64,000 nucleotides of DNA from Streptomyces piniterrae. Its GTDB lineage: Bacteria; Actinomycetota; Actinomycetes; Streptomycetales; Streptomycetaceae. The notes under the pieces were generated by a model. It was not told where the DNA came from. It did no database searches and was given only the letters and a program-made list of their open reading frames with translations. Below, one piece after another: positions 43,854 through 52,413 of this stretch. The number at the start of each line of letters is the position of its first letter. The stretch's first letter is position 1. The position numbers were made by a program, and so were the translations under genes. The stretch covers positions 62,001 through 126,000 of the forward strand of contig NZ_SUMB01000013.1 in NCBI RefSeq assembly GCF_005048155.1, written 5' to 3'.

Positions 43854-46243
43854 GTGCTCGTGACGGGTCGGTGTCGTCGGGGTCCGGTCAACTGGATCCT
43901 GCCGAACTCCGGTCGCTGGACGCGCACTGGCGTGCTGCCAACTATCTGTCGGTGGGGCAGATCTATCTGATGGCGAACCCGCTGCTGGCGGAGCCGTTGC
44001 GGCCGGAGCACATCAAGCCGCGGCTGCTGGGTCACTGGGGTACTTCGCCGGGGCTGAACCTGGTGCACACGCATCTCAACCGGGTGATCAAGGCCCGTGA
44101 TCTGGATGCGTTGTGCGTGTGGGGTCCGGGCCATGGGGGTCCTGCGGTGCTGGCGAACTCCTGGCTGGACGGGACGTATGCCGAGACGTATCCGGGGGTG
44201 AGCCGGGACGGGGCGGGCATGGCGAGGCTGTTCCGGCAGTTCTCGTTTCCGGGCGGGGTGCCCAGTCATGTCGCGCCGGAGACTCCGGGTTCCATCCATG
44301 AGGGCGGTGAGCTGGGCTATTCCCTCGCCCATGCGTATGGTGCGGCGTTCGACAACCCGGAGTTGCTGGTTGCCTGTGTGGTCGGTGACGGGGAGGCGGA
44401 GACGGGGCCGCTGGCGGCTTCGTGGCATGCCACGAAGTTCCTCGATCCGGTGTATGACGGGGCGGTTCTGCCGATTCTGCATCTCAACGGCTACAAGATC
44501 GCCAATCCGACGCTGCTGGCCCGGATTCCGCAGGACGAGCTGGATGCGCTGTTGCGTGGCTACGGCCACAATCCGATCCATGTGGAGGGTGACGATCCGG
44601 AGGCGGTGCACCAGGCGCTGGCCGCCGCGATGGACCGGTCGCTGGACCGGATCGCCGATATTCAGCGGCGGGCCCGTGCCGAGGGCGAGGTGGACCGGCC
44701 GCGCTGGCCGGTGATCGTGCTGCGTACGCCGAAGGGCTGGACCGGTCCGCATGATGTGGACGGGCTGGCCGTCGAGGGCACCTGGCGCGCCCATCAGGTG
44801 CCGCTGTCGGGCGTGCGGGAGAACCGGGACCACCTTCGTCAGCTGGAGGCGTGGCTGCGTTCGTACCGGCCGGAGGAGTTGTTCGACGAGGCCGGCCGGC
44901 CGCGTCCGGAGGTGCTGGGGTGTGTGCCGGAGGGGCCGCGGCGGCTGGGCGCGTCGCCGCATGCCAATGGTGGTCTGTTGTTGCGGGAGCTGCCGATGCC
45001 GTCCTTGGAGCGGCATGCGGTGCACATCGACAAGCCGGGCGGCGGGCTGCATGAGCCGACGCGGGTGCTGGGCGGTCTGCTGGAGGCGGTCATGGAGGCC
45101 ACGGCGGAGCGCCGGGATTTCCGGGTCTTCGGCCCCGACGAGACCGACTCGAACCGTCTGGAGGCGCTGTACGAGGCGACGGGGAAGGCGTGGCAGGCGG
45201 AGACGGCCGGTGGTGACGAGCATCTGGCGCGACATGGCCGGGTGGTGGAGGTGCTGTCGGAGCATCTGTGCCAGGGGTGGCTGGAGGGCTATCTCCTCAC
45301 GGGCCGGCATGGTCTCTTCTCTTCGTACGAGGCGTTCGCGCATATCGTCGACTCGATGGTCAATCAGCACATCAAGTGGCTGAAGACCGCGCGCGGGCTG
45401 CCGTGGCGGCGTCCCATCGCGTCTTTGAACTATCTGCTCACGTCACACGTCTGGCGGCAGGACCACAACGGGTTCTCCCATCAGGACCCGGGCTTCGTCG
45501 ATCATGTTCTCAACAAGAGTCCGGAGGTGGTGCGGGTCTATCTCCCGCCGGATGCCAACACCCTGCTCGCGGTGGCGGATCATGCGTTGCGCAGCCGCGA
45601 CCATGTCAATGTGATCGTGGCGGGGAAGCAGCCGTGTTTCGACTGGCTGTCGCTCCACGATGCGCAGGCGCATTGCGCGCGTGGGGCGGGTGTGTGGGGG
45701 TGGGCGGGCACGGAGGTCAGCAGCCGCGATCCGGATGTGGTGCTGGCCTGTGCCGGGGATGTGCCGACGCAGGAGACGCTGGCGGCCGCGGATCTGCTGC
45801 GGCGGCATCTGCCGGAGCTGGCGGTGCGGGTGGTCAATGTCGTGGACATGGCCCGGCTGCTGCCGCCTGGTGAACACCCGCACGGCATGCCGGACTTCGA
45901 GTACGACGCGCTGTTCACCCGCGACAAGCCGGTGATCTTCGCCTATCACGGCTATCCGTGGCTGATCCACCGGCTCGGTTACCGTCGTGCGGGGCATCCG
46001 AATCTGCATGTCCGCGGCTATAAGGAGGAGGGCTCCACGACGACGCCCTTCGACATGGTCGTCCGCAACGATCTCGACCGGTACCGGCTGGTGATGGATG
46101 TCGTGGACCGGGTGCCCGGCCTGGCGGTCCATGCGGTCGCGTTGCGTCAGGAGATGGCGGACGCCCGTAGCCGCCATCACGCCTGGATCCGGGAGCACGG
46201 CACGGATCTGCCGGAGGTCGCCGAGTGGACGTGGACGGGGTGA
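43850..46243 (+). CDS. xfp: Phosphoketolase (xylulose-5-P/fructose-6-P)
   Basis: 797 residues, thiamine-diphosphate enzyme. Family marks are YLSVGQIYLMANPLL, VWGPGHGGPA, GGVPSHVAPETPGSIHEGGELGYSL, the ThDP site VVGDGEAETGPLAASW, GWTGPHDVDG, SSYEAFAHIVDSM, WRQDHNGFSHQDPGF, and the C-terminal GYKEEGSTTTPFDM. It cleaves xylulose-5-P (and fructose-6-P) with phosphate to acetyl-P and a triose/tetrose phosphate, a glycolysis bypass. Length is that of the family. Coupled to the DUF5133 gene by a 4-base overlap. No acetate kinase or Pta gene is adjacent. Confidence 0.95.
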   Translation: MSARDGSVSSGSGQLDPAELRSLDAHWRAANYLSVGQIYLMANPLLAEPLRPEHIKPRLLGHWGTSPGLNLVHTHLNRVIKARDLDALCVWGPGHGGPAVLANSWLDGTYAETYPGVSRDGAGMARLFRQFSFPGGVPSHVAPETPGSIHEGGELGYSLAHAYGAAFDNPELLVACVVGDGEAETGPLAASWHATKFLDPVYDGAVLPILHLNGYKIANPTLLARIPQDELDALLRGYGHNPIHVEGDDPEAVHQALAAAMDRSLDRIADIQRRARAEGEVDRPRWPVIVLRTPKGWTGPHDVDGLAVEGTWRAHQVPLSGVRENRDHLRQLEAWLRSYRPEELFDEAGRPRPEVLGCVPEGPRRLGASPHANGGLLLRELPMPSLERHAVHIDKPGGGLHEPTRVLGGLLEAVMEATAERRDFRVFGPDETDSNRLEALYEATGKAWQAETAGGDEHLARHGRVVEVLSEHLCQGWLEGYLLTGRHGLFSSYEAFAHIVDSMVNQHIKWLKTARGLPWRRPIASLNYLLTSHVWRQDHNGFSHQDPGFVDHVLNKSPEVVRVYLPPDANTLLAVADHALRSRDHVNVIVAGKQPCFDWLSLHDAQAHCARGAGVWGWAGTEVSSRDPDVVLACAGDVPTQETLAAADLLRRHLPELAVRVVNVVDMARLLPPGEHPHGMPDFEYDALFTRDKPVIFAYHGYPWLIHRLGYRRAGHPNLHVRGYKEEGSTTTPFDMVVRNDLDRYRLVMDVVDRVPGLAVHAVALRQEMADARSRHHAWIREHGTDLPEVAEWTWTG

Positions 46244-46363
46244 GGGCCGGGGCCCGTGACCGCTTCGGGAACCGCCCTTCGAGAACCGCCCTTCGAGGCC
46301 CCAACGCCCCCTGTCACCAGGCCGATTGACAATCGCTTCGGCGTCACGCGATCCTCTCCCAGC

Positions 46364-46873
46364 ATGGGATGGCACACCTCGGCGCTCTTCGTACGCGACC
46401 GCTCGATCGATGATGTCGTGGGTTTTCTCCCGGACACGTTCGCCTACGAGCCGACGTCCGAGCGGGCGGGTGGCGACTGGGCGTGGGGGTCCGATCCCGG
46501 TGAGCGGCTGTATTTCGCGGAACGGGGCGGCTGGGCCCAGTTGTGGGATCCGGACTGCCTCTTCGTGCCGCGTTTAGAATCTCTGATCGCGACCGATGGG
46601 CCGGGTCCTCTCAGGGAAACCCAGGCGCTTGCTGTGACGTTCTCGGATGTCGCCTTCTCGCTTTACGACGATGCCGAACTGGTTCGGCATGTGGCTTTTC
46701 ACGGCTGGGAAACGGTGGCGGATCACGGGCCGCCGTTGCCTGTCGAAGGGCGTATCGCGTTGCCCAGCTGGGGTCCGGACGAAGGGTTTCTGTGGTCCGT
46801 GATCGAGGAGGTGACCGGGGTGGAAGGCGATTTCGACCAGCTTTTCGAGGTGTATGACGTGGTGATGGCCTAG
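46364..46873 (+). CDS. Unknown protein with a TTA codon
   Basis: 169 residues, start chosen at MGWHTSALFVRDRSIDDVVGF; soluble, acidic, no signal peptide, no family recognised. Conserved-looking features are ERLYFAERGGWAQLWDPD and the Trp-rich SWGPDEGFLWSVIEEV. Codon 71 (46574-46576) is TTA, read only by the bldA tRNA in Streptomyces, so production is probably confined to late growth or development. Codon use elsewhere is normal, although GC is a little lower than neighbours (CGTTTAGAATCTCTG). A 14-bp direct repeat (GAACCGCCCTTCGA) occurs upstream near 46268-46296. It might be a small immunity or SMI1-like protein, but I cannot support this. Confidence 0.7.
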   Translation: MGWHTSALFVRDRSIDDVVGFLPDTFAYEPTSERAGGDWAWGSDPGERLYFAERGGWAQLWDPDCLFVPRLESLIATDGPGPLRETQALAVTFSDVAFSLYDDAELVRHVAFHGWETVADHGPPLPVEGRIALPSWGPDEGFLWSVIEEVTGVEGDFDQLFEVYDVVMA

Positions 46874-46883
46874 GTCCGGGGCC

Positions 46884-47005
46884 GTGTCCGGGTTCGGGTT
46901 CGGGTTCGGGTTCGGGTTCGGCGATGAATGCGTTTCCCCGGAGCGGATCGATTTCCCGGGGCGAATGCGTTTCCTGGGGCGAATGCCTTTCCCTGGGGCG
47001 GGGGC
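46884..47005 (+). repeat. Hexamer array (GGTTCG)n and 20-bp tandem repeat
   Basis: Five to six copies of GGTTCG at 46888-46920, followed by three to four ~20-bp units of the form GAATGCGTTTCCCNGGGGC to about 47005. They fill the gap between the TTA gene and ku. Confidence 0.85.
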
Positions 47006-47103
47006 GTTCCCCGGGGGCTTCCGATCGCGGAATTCCGCCACCCCGCTTAGCATGGTTTCCGTCATTCGCCCTGCGCCTCGTTCCACGATGAAGGCGGCCT
47101 CTC

Positions 47104-48138
47104 ATGCGCCCCACGGCGAAGTTCTCCATCAGCTTCGGCCTGGTCACGATTCCGGTGGCCGCGTACAACGCCACGGACAGCTCCGCGTCGGTCAGCTTTG
47201 TGCGGATCCACACGGCGGACGGCGGGCGGGTACGCAATCAGGCCGTCTGCTCCCTCGAAGGGGTCGAGGTCACTCAGGACGAGATCGGCCGTGGCTACAA
47301 GGCTGGCGGGGACGCCATCGTGCCGCTCACCGATGACGATCTTGATGCGCTGCCGCTGCCGACCGCGAAGACGCTGACGATTCTGGCGTTCGTCGACGGC
47401 GGCGACATCGACCCGTTGCAGCTGGGCAAGGGCTACTACCTGGGCACGGACGGGCCTGCCGCGGCCAAGCCGTACGCCTTGCTGCGCGAGGCGATGGAGC
47501 GGCACCGGCGCGTCGGGCTCGGCAAGATCGCGCTGCATGGGCGGGAGACGCTGGCGATGATCCGCCCGGTCGAGGACACCCTCGTGATGCAGGTCCTGCT
47601 GTGGCCGCACCAGATCCGGCCGATGGACGGGGTGCTCCCCGAGCGGGAGGTGACGGTCGCGTCCAATGAGGTGAAGGCCGCCGAAGCCCTGATGGATTCC
47701 TTCGGGGAGCTGTCCGAGGACGATGTGCACGATCATTACCGCGAGGCGCTCGAAGAGATCGTGGCGGCGAAACTGGCGGACCGCGAGCCGGAATTCGAGG
47801 CCGGTGAGGTGCAGCCCGCCGGCGAGGTGATGGACCTGATGGCGGCCTTGCAGGACAGTGTCCGTGCCGCGCAGCGGTCACGGGGCGAAACCGGTGAACC
47901 GGAGGCGAAGAAGACCATCGGTTCCACGGCGAAGAAGACGACGCGGGCGCCGAAGGCGACCGGCGGTAAGAAGTCCACCAGTACGGCGAAGAAGACCGCC
48001 GGAAAGAAGACCACCGCCGAGAAGAAATCCACCGCAAAGACCACGGTCAAGACCACCGCCAAGACTGCTGCCAAGACCGCCGAAAAGAAGACGACCGCTG
48101 TGAAGAAGACGGCGAGCAGGACGCGACGCGCAGGGTGA
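47104..48138 (+). CDS. ku: Ku DNA end-binding protein with Lys/Thr/Ala-rich tail
   Basis: 344 residues. The bacterial Ku core (~1-255) begins AKFSISFGLVTIPVAAYNAT and includes GRVRNQAVCSLEGVEVTQDEI, YYLGTDGPAAAKPYALL, ETLAMIRPVEDTLVMQ and LMDSFGELSEDDVHD. The last ~80 residues are a histone-H1-like (STAKKTAGKKTT)-type tail. Ku homodimers bind DNA ends and recruit LigD for end joining; the basic tail, as in mycobacterial and other streptomycete Ku, should strengthen DNA binding. No ligD is adjacent. Ends 20 bp from a convergent HTH gene. Confidence 0.95.
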   Translation: MRPTAKFSISFGLVTIPVAAYNATDSSASVSFVRIHTADGGRVRNQAVCSLEGVEVTQDEIGRGYKAGGDAIVPLTDDDLDALPLPTAKTLTILAFVDGGDIDPLQLGKGYYLGTDGPAAAKPYALLREAMERHRRVGLGKIALHGRETLAMIRPVEDTLVMQVLLWPHQIRPMDGVLPEREVTVASNEVKAAEALMDSFGELSEDDVHDHYREALEEIVAAKLADREPEFEAGEVQPAGEVMDLMAALQDSVRAAQRSRGETGEPEAKKTIGSTAKKTTRAPKATGGKKSTSTAKKTAGKKTTAEKKSTAKTTVKTTAKTAAKTAEKKTTAVKKTASRTRRAG

Positions 48139-48157
48139 GACGGAATTGGCCAGTCGG

Positions 48158-48643
48158 TCAGTTGTCCTCGACCGGCAGTTCATGCAGCGTGTCGCGGGCC
48201 ACCTGCGCCGACGCGACGATTCCCGTGATGAGGGAGGTCAGTTCGGCCAGGGACGCGGGCGGCAGCCCTCCGGGGGTGGAGGTGCGCAGGGCCACCTTTT
48301 CCACCCTTCCGCGGCGCAGTACCTTCAGGGTTTCCAATTCGGCGTTGACCTCCCCGAATACCCGCTCGTCGAGGAAATAGGCCCAGCGTTGGATGCCGAG
48401 GCTGTGCGCCACCTTCACCAGCGTCTCGATGGTCAGGTTCGTGCCGTCGGACGACTCGGCCGAGGCCAGGGTGCGTTTGGAGACGCCGGCCCGCTCCGCG
48501 AGCCTGGCCAGGGTGAACGGGCCTTCCGGGTGGTGTTGCCGGATGTGGCGGAGCCTCGCGGCGATGGCGGTCTTGGCCGCGCGCACCTGGCCGTCGAGTG
48601 AGTGGGCCGTCGGCCCTGGTGATGCGTCGTCCTGACGGTCCAT
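48158..48643 (-). CDS. XRE-type HTH regulator
   Basis: 161 residues. An HTH domain at ~38-90 (LARLAERAGVSKRTLASAESS, TIETLVKVAHSLGI) is followed by a short C-terminal part (FGEVNAELETLKVLRRGRVEKVALR). Soluble. Convergent to ku with a 20-bp gap, so not in an operon with it. Target unknown; it may regulate itself or the region to its right. No ligand domain recognised. ATG 48643. Confidence 0.8.
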   Translation of the reverse strand: MDRQDDASPGPTAHSLDGQVRAAKTAIAARLRHIRQHHPEGPFTLARLAERAGVSKRTLASAESSDGTNLTIETLVKVAHSLGIQRWAYFLDERVFGEVNAELETLKVLRRGRVEKVALRTSTPGGLPPASLAELTSLITGIVASAQVARDTLHELPVEDN

Positions 48644-48758
48644 GGGTCACCCCCCTCTCCTCGCAGCAGTCTGCGTCACGACGCGGTGTGCCGCAACGAT
48701 GGGCGACGGGCCACGGTGAAAGGCACGGTACCGACGGGCATGATGCTGGAGGGCACGG

Positions 48759-49904
48759 TCATGACGATCCGGTCCGCTTCGGGTGGCCCTCCCCCCGACC
48801 GACCTCCTGCGCGAAGCGCAGCCATTCCTCCGAGCAACGGTGGGCCAGTTGCGCCACCGCGTCGCTGCAGTGCGCCGGTACCGAGTCGGCGAGCAGCTGC
48901 CACTTGTCCTCGCTGATCGCGTGAGCGCTCAGCAACTGCAGGAGGGCGCGGCCGAGTTCGGTCTGCCGCAGGGACGGGTCCTTACGGAGGCTGCCGAGCA
49001 CCGACACGCTGTCCATCCGCCCCTTCGCCGGCCGCGCCCAGCCGCCCCCGGCGCCCCGTATGCCCCCCGCACCCGGTACGTCGCCGCCATTGCGTACGTC
49101 TGCACCATTGCGTACGTCGCCAACGCCCCTGCCGGACAAGGCGCTTGGTGGTGCGACTGCCTTCCGCACCGCCTCGTCCTTGCGCAGTTTCTGGGGCACC
49201 GGATCACGTCCCTGCCGGATGCGGTCCCGTACGTCCTTCGCCGTGGCGACCGCGATACCGGCCCGAGCGGCGATGTCCCGGAGCGAAGCGTCCGGCCGCT
49301 CGGCCACCAGCCGGCCGGCCAGCTCACGTCCGGCGGCGGTATGGCGCGGGCGCGCCCGGCCCTCGCGTCCCGTCCGGCCGTCGCGGCCCTTCGGGGTGTT
49401 CAGCTGCGGCCCGGGGTCGGTGGAACCACCGCGCAGGGCGGCCACCGTCCTGGTGGGCAGACCCGTCGCCGAGGCGACCATCCGGTCCGACCACTGCGGG
49501 TGGGAGCGGATGATCCGGGCGGCGGCGGCCGAGCGGTCGGCGGAGGACAGCGGCAGCCCGTGCGCGCTGTTCAACCCGACGGCGAGCACGAAGGCGTCGG
49601 CCGAGCTGCCTTCGAAGAAGGTGGCCGCCACATACTCCTCGCCGCGGAGGATGGCCGCGCGTACCCGGTGCATCCCGTCGACGACCCGCATCGTCTGCCG
49701 GTGCACCACGATCGGGGGCAGCGGGGTGTTCAACTCGGCGAGCCTGCGTACGTGGTCGCTGCTCTCGCCGGCGGTTCGGGGTGAGTCGGCGGGCCGCAGG
49801 GCGGCGATGGGAACCATGGCCGCCGGCTCCTGACCCTGGTTTCCCTCACGGCCGGCGGGCCACTTCGCCGCGGCCGCCGCGAGGCCGTCATCCAGAGTCG
49901 TCAC
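48759..49904 (-). CDS. StrR-family ParB-N transcription regulator (orphan)
   Basis: 381 residues. The N-terminal ParB/sulfiredoxin-like domain matches the StrR/NovG group: SPRTAGESSDHVRRLAEL, LPPIVVHRQTMRVVDGMHR, FVLAVGLNSAHGLPLS, SAAAARIIRSHPQWSDRMV. HTH segments follow (ASATGLPTRTVAALRGG; ASLRDIAARAGIAVATAKDVRDR), then a low-complexity linker (DVRNGADVRNGGDV) and a C-terminal helical part with HAISEDKWQLLADSVP. Family members activate aminoglycoside, aminocoumarin or glycopeptide clusters. No such cluster is in the window, hence orphan. GTG 49904 has GGGGGAAG upstream. A wide inverted repeat GTTGCA-N17-TGCAAC lies 100 bp upstream. Confidence 0.85.
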   Translation of the reverse strand: MTTLDDGLAAAAAKWPAGREGNQGQEPAAMVPIAALRPADSPRTAGESSDHVRRLAELNTPLPPIVVHRQTMRVVDGMHRVRAAILRGEEYVAATFFEGSSADAFVLAVGLNSAHGLPLSSADRSAAAARIIRSHPQWSDRMVASATGLPTRTVAALRGGSTDPGPQLNTPKGRDGRTGREGRARPRHTAAGRELAGRLVAERPDASLRDIAARAGIAVATAKDVRDRIRQGRDPVPQKLRKDEAVRKAVAPPSALSGRGVGDVRNGADVRNGGDVPGAGGIRGAGGGWARPAKGRMDSVSVLGSLRKDPSLRQTELGRALLQLLSAHAISEDKWQLLADSVPAHCSDAVAQLAHRCSEEWLRFAQEVGRGEGHPKRTGSS

Positions 49905-50004
49905 AACTTCCCCCTGATCGCAGATAGCTCGGCGGCCGTTTCGTCGTGCTGGGGCCGCTGCATCGACCGGACTTCGGGCATGACGCTAATCGCTCACCGA
50001 GAGC

Positions 50005-50033
50005 GTTGCAATAACGTGCGCGCAGAGTGCAAC
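50005..50033. promoter_or_regulatory. Inverted repeat GTTGCA-N17-TGCAAC
   Basis: Perfect 6-bp arms, wide spacer, about 100 bp before the StrR-like start. StrR-type regulators bind similarly wide inverted repeats (GTTC...GAAC type), so auto-regulation is plausible. Confidence 0.45.
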
Positions 50034-50112
50034 ATGCTGCACCTTGCGAGGGGGGGTGGTGCCCTTGGTGCCTTCAACTCCCGCCCCGCGCCCGGCTGTC
50101 GGCGCCCGGCTG

Positions 50113-51099
50113 TCAGCGGCCGGTGAGCATGACCCAGATCTGCCCGCGGGCGAAGTTCAGCGGCTCCCCGGCCGGTGTGGTGAAGGTGGTGCCGACCTGC
50201 TCCGCGGCCCGGCTCCACCGCGCGTCGTAGGCCTTGCCGTCACGCAGGACCACCGCCGAGCCGGACCCGACGGTCTCCGTGAACGGCGAGACGCTGCCCC
50301 ACCGGTCCTGGAAACCCGAGTCGCGCACGTTCACCTGCTGGACGACGACGGTCGAGGCGGCGGTCCGGCCGCCGTCGGTGGTCCGCGCCGCCGCACCGTC
50401 CATCGCCACCAGCCACTTCTTGTCGGAGTGCGACCAGGTGAAGTCGAACCGGGACGCCGGATAGCGCACGGTGTAGGCCGTCTCCTCCCGCCCGCCCGGT
50501 GGCGCCGCCCCGAAGCGGAACCCGATGTCGGCCGCCTCGGACGCCTCCGGCGCGTGCCCGAGGAGCCGTTCCGGCCGCAGGTAGAGGTTGTGCGGTGCGG
50601 ACCGGGCACGGTCGCGGAAGTAGGCGTCGGGGGCCTTGCCCGGCGGCAGGTCGTACAGCGGCGCGACCGCGATCAGGGGAAGGAGCTTGGTCTGGGCCCC
50701 GGAGTACGCGAGTGCGGGGCGGCCGAACTGCCCCAGCAGTTCGAGATCCGATTCGCGCGCACTGCGCACCGGCCCCAGCTTCGGCGGCAGTCGGGAGGAG
50801 AGGACGGCGAGTATCCGGGTCTGTCCGCCCTCCACCTGCTCCACGTAGCAGATGTCCGCCGCGCCGAGCCCGGTGGGCGGCCGCGCCGGTCCCACGTTGT
50901 CGATCTTGACGGCGAGCACCGGCCGCCCGGACGACGCGGGGAGTCCGGTGAACGGGGAGACAGTCCGCGACTTGGGACCCGCATCCCCGTCGGGGCCGGT
51001 ATTCGCACAGCCCGCGAGGCCGAGAGCCAGCGCCGCCGCGGCCAGTCCGGCCACGGCGCCACGCCAGGAGAAACGAAGGTGCACCACGTGTGCGTACAC
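50113..51099 (-). CDS. DUF3048 lipoprotein
   Basis: About 328 residues. Lipoprotein signal (WRGAVAGLAAAALALGLAGC, Cys in the lipobox), then the DUF3048 (YerB-like) pattern: PVLAVKIDNVGPARPPTGLGAADICYVEQVEGGQTR written in pieces as VKIDNVGPARPP and YVEQVEGGQTR, RSARESDLELLGQFG, YSGAQTKLL, and a C-terminal WVMLTGR. Membrane-anchored and extracytoplasmic. Function unknown; relatives are thought to act in cell-envelope or spore metabolism. The start is uncertain: GTG 51099 or GTG 51084 give a normal lipoprotein leader, while the open frame extends to 51243. Confidence 0.82.
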   Translation of the reverse strand: MYAHVVHLRFSWRGAVAGLAAAALALGLAGCANTGPDGDAGPKSRTVSPFTGLPASSGRPVLAVKIDNVGPARPPTGLGAADICYVEQVEGGQTRILAVLSSRLPPKLGPVRSARESDLELLGQFGRPALAYSGAQTKLLPLIAVAPLYDLPPGKAPDAYFRDRARSAPHNLYLRPERLLGHAPEASEAADIGFRFGAAPPGGREETAYTVRYPASRFDFTWSHSDKKWLVAMDGAAARTTDGGRTAASTVVVQQVNVRDSGFQDRWGSVSPFTETVGSGSAVVLRDGKAYDARWSRAAEQVGTTFTTPAGEPLNFARGQIWVMLTGR

Positions 51100-51184
51100 A
51101 CGTCCAGGATGCCACCGTGGTCCCGAAATGCGCCCGGACGAACGGCCGGCTCTCTTTGTGGGTCGGCTTCCGTGCGACGGGCGT

Positions 51185-51220
51185 CCCCTAGGGGGTGTTC
51201 GAACAGATCCCCTAGGGGAT
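51185..51220. promoter_or_regulatory. Three adjacent perfect palindromes
   Basis: CCCCTAGGGG (51185-51194), TGTTCGAACA (51196-51205) and ATCCCCTAGGGGAT (51207-51220) stand side by side about 85 bp before the DUF3048 start. The CCCCTA/TAGGGG core recalls the long palindromic elements at 13151 and 22706. TGTTCGAACA alone is like a LexA/DinR (SOS) half-palindrome, but the full consensus GAACATNNNNGTTC is not met. Confidence 0.6.
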
Positions 51221-51292
51221 GGGAAGGCCCCCTGCGGGTCCACAACGCGGGGGCGAGGGAGGGTATTCCAGAGGGGCCGACCAGGTCGCCGG

Positions 51293-51577
51293 CTAGAGCC
51301 CGCCGGGTGTTTCGCGGATCTCGAAGCCTCGTAGGCCTTCCGGGGCTTCCTCCCGCACGTACACCGCGTCGACGATCGCGGTGGGCGGGCCGTTGTGTGC
51401 CCAGTCCACCAGGTCCGCCACGCGCTCGGGCTCTCCCTCGAACACGGCCTCCACGGTGCCGTCCGGCAGGTTCCGCACCCAGCCCGTCACTCCGTGCTCG
51501 TCCGCCGTCTGCCGGCAGGTGTCGCGGAAGAACACGCCGTGCACGTCTCCGGAGACCACCACCCGTCTGCGGATCAC
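51293..51577 (-). CDS. acyP: Acylphosphatase
   Basis: 94 residues, the typical length. Motifs VVVSGDVHGVFFRDTC (phosphate loop with the catalytic Arg in FFRD) and VTGWVRNLPDGTVEAVFEGE (catalytic Asn in VRN). Hydrolyses carboxyl-phosphate bonds such as acetyl-P. GTG 51577 follows AGGTGAGG. Co-directional with the DUF72 gene 62 bp upstream. Confidence 0.93.
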   Translation of the reverse strand: MIRRRVVVSGDVHGVFFRDTCRQTADEHGVTGWVRNLPDGTVEAVFEGEPERVADLVDWAHNGPPTAIVDAVYVREEAPEGLRGFEIRETPGGL

Positions 51578-51639
51578 TCGCGCCTCACCTCGTTCGCTCG
51601 CCGGGGCGGTACGAGCGCAGATATATCCCGGCCCCGCCG

Positions 51640-52413
51640 TCAGCGGGCGGAGCCACGCCCGGACGGCGTACGGCTCACGGTGCGGCCGGCGGCCGCGGCG
51701 GCGCGGGCGAAAGCGGCGGCGTCGAGGACGGCGGCGCCGCCCGTGTCGTTGTTGAAGTAGGTGTGGACATCGGCCTGGTCGGGCCAGTTGTCCGCGATCC
51801 GCCGCACCCATGTGGTGAGCGCCTGCCGGCCGTAGCGCGGCCGGGGTTCGGCGCGGCCCCCGTGCAGGCGCAGATACCCCCAGTCGGCGGTCCGCCAGAG
51901 GGGCGTCACGGGCCGGGACTCCCGGTCCGCCCAGCACAGTGCGGCGGCCCGCCGCTCCAGCACCGTTCTGATCTCCCCGGTCCACCACGAGGGGTGGCGG
52001 GGCTCGACCGCGACGCGGGTGCCGGCCGGGAAGCAGCGGAGGCAGGCGTCGAGCAGTCCGGCGTCCGCGTGCAGCGTGGGCGGCAGCTGGAGCAGGACGG
52101 GTCCGAGGCGGGGGCCGAGGGCGGCGGCGCGGGACATCAGCCGCTCGACCGGCTCGGCCGGTTCGCGCAGCCGCTTGATGTGGGTCAGATAGCGGCTGGC
52201 CTTGACGGCCATCACAAACCCGTCGGGGGTGCGGTCCCGCCAGTCGGCGAAGGTCTTCTCCTCGGGCAGCCGGTAGAAGGCGGCGTTGCTCTCGACGGTG
52301 GCGAACTGCCGGGCGTACTCCTCCAGCCACAGCCGCTGCGGCCGGTCCGGTGGGTAGAGGACGTCGCGCCAGTCTTTGTACTGCCAGCCGGAGGTGCCGA
52401 CGAGGACGGTCAT
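51640..52413 (-). CDS. DUF72 protein (YecE-like)
   Basis: 257 residues, TIM-barrel DUF72 family: TVLVGTSGWQYKDWRDVLYP, FATVESNAAFYRLPEEKTF, FVMAVKASRYLTHIKRL, VLLQLPPTLHAD, AVEPRHPSWW and the C-terminal YFNNDTGGAAVLDA. The function is unknown for the whole family; a role in DNA or RNA metabolism has been suggested for some relatives. ATG 52413 has a weak ribosome site. Directly upstream of the acylphosphatase gene on the same strand. Confidence 0.9.
   Translation of the reverse strand: MTVLVGTSGWQYKDWRDVLYPPDRPQRLWLEEYARQFATVESNAAFYRLPEEKTFADWRDRTPDGFVMAVKASRYLTHIKRLREPAEPVERLMSRAAALGPRLGPVLLQLPPTLHADAGLLDACLRCFPAGTRVAVEPRHPSWWTGEIRTVLERRAAALCWADRESRPVTPLWRTADWGYLRLHGGRAEPRPRYGRQALTTWVRRIADNWPDQADVHTYFNNDTGGAAVLDAAAFARAAAAAGRTVSRTPSGRGSAR

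Noticed and set aside
51196..51205. LexA (SOS) box at TGTTCGAACA
   Set aside because: Only the inner palindrome matches; the wider Gram-positive LexA consensus is not met.
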